5,411 nucleotides of DNA from an uncultured Bacilli bacterium (lineage in GTDB: Bacteria > Bacillota_I > Bacilli_A > RF39 > UBA660). Positions 3,556 to 5,411 of this stretch are shown here, piece after piece. The notes beneath the pieces are model-generated. The model was not told the DNA's origin. It saw nothing but the letters and a program-made list of their open reading frames with translations, and searched no databases. The translations under genes and the position numbers were made by a program. The stretch spans positions 1 through 5,411 of the forward strand of contig CANQIM010000084.1 of assembly GCA_947624075.1 (NCBI GenBank). Reading direction: 5' to 3'. The number at the start of each line of letters is the position of its first letter. Position 1 is the first letter of the stretch.

Positions 3556-5411
3556 CTACCTCTCTTTAATGATATTTCTACTAGAAAAATAAGTTACTAG
3601 AAAATATCCACCATAAATAAAACTTAAGACTATTACAGTTGTAATTATAGATGGAAGTAATTGCTCGTTACCAAATACCTCTAACACCTGTACTGCAAAT
3701 TTTATTCCAAATATTGAGTGAATTAAGGCAAGTATTAAAGGCAAGGCAAACGTAATAGCAATCTGTCTAAACAAAGCTTTATTAATTAAACCATCATCCG
3801 CTCCAATTTTTCTTAATACTCTAAATCTTTCTTTATTATCACTACTTTCTGATAATTCTCTTAATCCTAGTATCGCAGCACTACTAATTAAGAAAATTAC
3901 TCCAATATATAGTCCAATAAAGGTAACCATTGCCGACAAACCAACTGTTGCTTCTTTAATAGCTAATTTAGTAGAGCCATTTATCAAATAAGCTTTATTT
4001 TCTCCATCATTATCTAAACTATTAATACTATTTTCTATATCCATAATTTTTTTCTTATCTTTTGTATTATAATTACCTATTAAATGATTTTCATATAAAT
4101 ATTCTTCTTTTACTACATTATCTGGTACTAAAATTATCCCTGTATTTATGTGTTGACTTGACATTTCTAAAAAGCCATCTTTACAAGTAGTATATTTTGG
4201 TTTTAGAGTATGTCCAAATAAATTAATGACTTCTTTATTTTTAAGAGCGATATTTCTAATACTAATCATAGATTTAAAATCAGCAACAATCATATACTGA
4301 TCATCTTCTAAAGAATATTCATCTATTCCATAAAATTTAGCTACTTTATTATAATCACTAATTTTCATTATTGCTTCAGAATCATCATAATCTAAAAAAG
4401 GAAACTGCGTTCTAACCATTTCTAATTGTGAACCCAAAGTATGATTAAAAGTTAAATCTGGCGTAGTATAAACATTTGCTTCTACATAATCTTTTAAGTA
4501 TGAAAAAATATCAAAGTTAAGTAAATCAAATTTTTCCCTTACTGTATACTTAGAATTTTCTATATAGGCATCACTATAACCTAAAGCTCTAAAGTCTTCA
4601 TAATATCTATCCATATTCATAATAGCATAAAAGTCAGCATCAACAGGAGCTAATTTTTTAATATTTTCATTCATTGAATTTTTTACAGTAAAACAAGAAG
4701 ATAATAAACAAATAGTTACAAATAACATTAAACAAATTATTGTCGTTGCGAAAACCGTTGTATTTATTTTGCTAGAAAATTGTCTTAAGGTAAAACTATT
4801 TAGTCCTTTATAATAATATTTTTTCAAACTTTGCACAATTCTTAATAGTAATCCCGATAAAGACCAAAAGATAAAAAATGTTGAAACGCTTCCCATCACT
4901 ATAAGAATTAAAGCTTCCTTAACATCTTGTAATGATAAAAAATCATGTGTAACAATATAATAAGCTCGTCCCAAAACAATAGTTGAAATAATAAAAATAA
5001 TTACACACAAATAGGGATTTTTCAATTTAACTTTTTCACTTCTTTTAGCCCCATTTAACAAATCAATCAACTTACATTTACTGACACTAAAAGTATTAAA
5101 AATCATAACAATTAAATACATAATACTAAAATAAATTATTGTCTTTAAACAAGCAGCTGCTGAAAAAACAAAAGCAAATTTCGTTAGATTAGCTTCAAAC
5201 ATATTCGCAACTATTAAACTCATTACTTGCGATAATGCAACTCCAATTCCTAGTCCCACAATTAATGACAAAATTCCAATAAAAAGTGTTTCAAAAAATA
5301 AAATCAAAGATATTTTTCTTTTACTCATACCTAGAGTTAAATAAATGCCAAATTCTTTATTTCGTCTTTTCATTAGAAATCTTGAAGCATAAATAATTAA
5401 AAAGCCTAATA
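3556..5411 (-). CDS. BceB/YxdM-type FtsX-like ABC transporter permease, 5' end missing
   Basis: The frame stays open to the window edge, and the 12 codons before the Met at 5373 read LGFLIIYASRFL, so that Met is internal. Counted from it, 605 residues are visible; full-length members have roughly 620-670. The opening KRRNKEFGIYLTLGMSKRK is the conserved loop after the first helix. Membrane segments lie at about 22-47, 66-92, 121-140, 151-178, 206-228, 477-500, 535-558 and 575-597. A large extracellular domain (about 229-475) sits before the last three helices, as in BceB. The conserved C-terminal block is present: LRELSESSDNKERF at 504-517, RKIGA at 521-525 and IHSIFG at 551-556. Such permeases work with a BceA-type ATPase, and often a BceS-type kinase, in sensing and resisting peptide antibiotics. 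Those partner genes would lie beyond 5411. The extracellular domain sets peptide specificity, which cannot be read here. Confidence 0.9.
   Translation of the reverse strand, partial: LGFLIIYASRFLMKRRNKEFGIYLTLGMSKRKISLILFFETLFIGILSLIVGLGIGVALSQVMSLIVANMFEANLTKFAFVFSAAACLKTIIYFSIMYLIVMIFNTFSVSKCKLIDLLNGAKRSEKVKLKNPYLCVIIFIISTIVLGRAYYIVTHDFLSLQDVKEALILIVMGSVSTFFIFWSLSGLLLRIVQSLKKYYYKGLNSFTLRQFSSKINTTVFATTIICLMLFVTICLLSSCFTVKNSMNENIKKLAPVDADFYAIMNMDRYYEDFRALGYSDAYIENSKYTVREKFDLLNFDIFSYLKDYVEANVYTTPDLTFNHTLGSQLEMVRTQFPFLDYDDSEAIMKISDYNKVAKFYGIDEYSLEDDQYMIVADFKSMISIRNIALKNKEVINLFGHTLKPKYTTCKDGFLEMSSQHINTGIILVPDNVVKEEYLYENHLIGNYNTKDKKKIMDIENSINSLDNDGENKAYLINGSTKLAIKEATVGLSAMVTFIGLYIGVIFLISSAAILGLRELSESSDNKERFRVLRKIGADDGLINKALFRQIAITFALPLILALIHSIFGIKFAVQVLEVFGNEQLLPSIITTVIVLSFIYGGYFLVTYFSSRNIIKER

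Noticed and set aside
5371..5373. ATG as the start of the permease
   Set aside because: The frame remains open to the window edge and encodes the expected end of the first membrane helix, so the Met is internal.
1..5411. CRISPR arrays, insertion sequences, tRNA or rRNA genes
   Set aside because: No regularly spaced repeats, transposase-like frames, cloverleaf-forming segments or rRNA signatures were seen.

Overview
The window comes from a low-GC, AT-rich Gram-positive bacterium (Bacillota). The evidence is strong GGAGG ribosome sites, near-consensus sigma-A promoters, intrinsic terminators with U runs, and gene families typical of Bacilli and Clostridia: a BceB/YxdM-type permease, YxeA, a YtrA-type GntR start and a Spo0A-C-like protein. 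TGG encodes Trp and TGA is used as a stop, so the genetic code is the ordinary one. I cannot name a genus. All supported genes lie on the minus strand, so transcription runs from high to low coordinates.

Reading in the direction of transcription: (1) 5411-3205 is the end of a peptide-antibiotic-type ABC transporter operon. It holds a BceB/YxdM-like permease cut by the window edge, followed 3 nt later by a membrane-anchored YxeA-family (DUF1093) protein, the same order as yxdLM-yxeA in Bacillus subtilis. (2) 3121-2474 is a lone hydrophilic protein of unknown function with its own weak candidate promoter. Its 3' end, including the stop codon, is duplicated as a 26-bp tandem repeat. (3) 2431-109 looks like one operon. 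A consensus promoter (TTGACA-16-TATAAT) is followed by a leader of about 160 nt that is rich in hairpins and contains an intrinsic terminator. Next come a Spo0A-C-like protein, a two-part GNAT acetyltransferase, and a second GNAT gene broken by a single-base frameshift. The operon ends at a 14-bp-stem terminator. (4) 94-1 holds a second near-consensus promoter with a palindrome over its -10 region, followed by the first 13 codons of a probable YtrA-subfamily GntR repressor that runs off the window.

The most interesting part is the leader of the Spo0A-C-like/GNAT operon. A strong promoter fires into a terminator that lies before the first gene. The 3' arm of that terminator can pair equally well with an upstream or a downstream copy of the same 8-base sequence, and two tiny reading frames run into the terminator. 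This looks like an attenuator. I do not recognise it as a known riboswitch or T-box class, and its signal is unknown.
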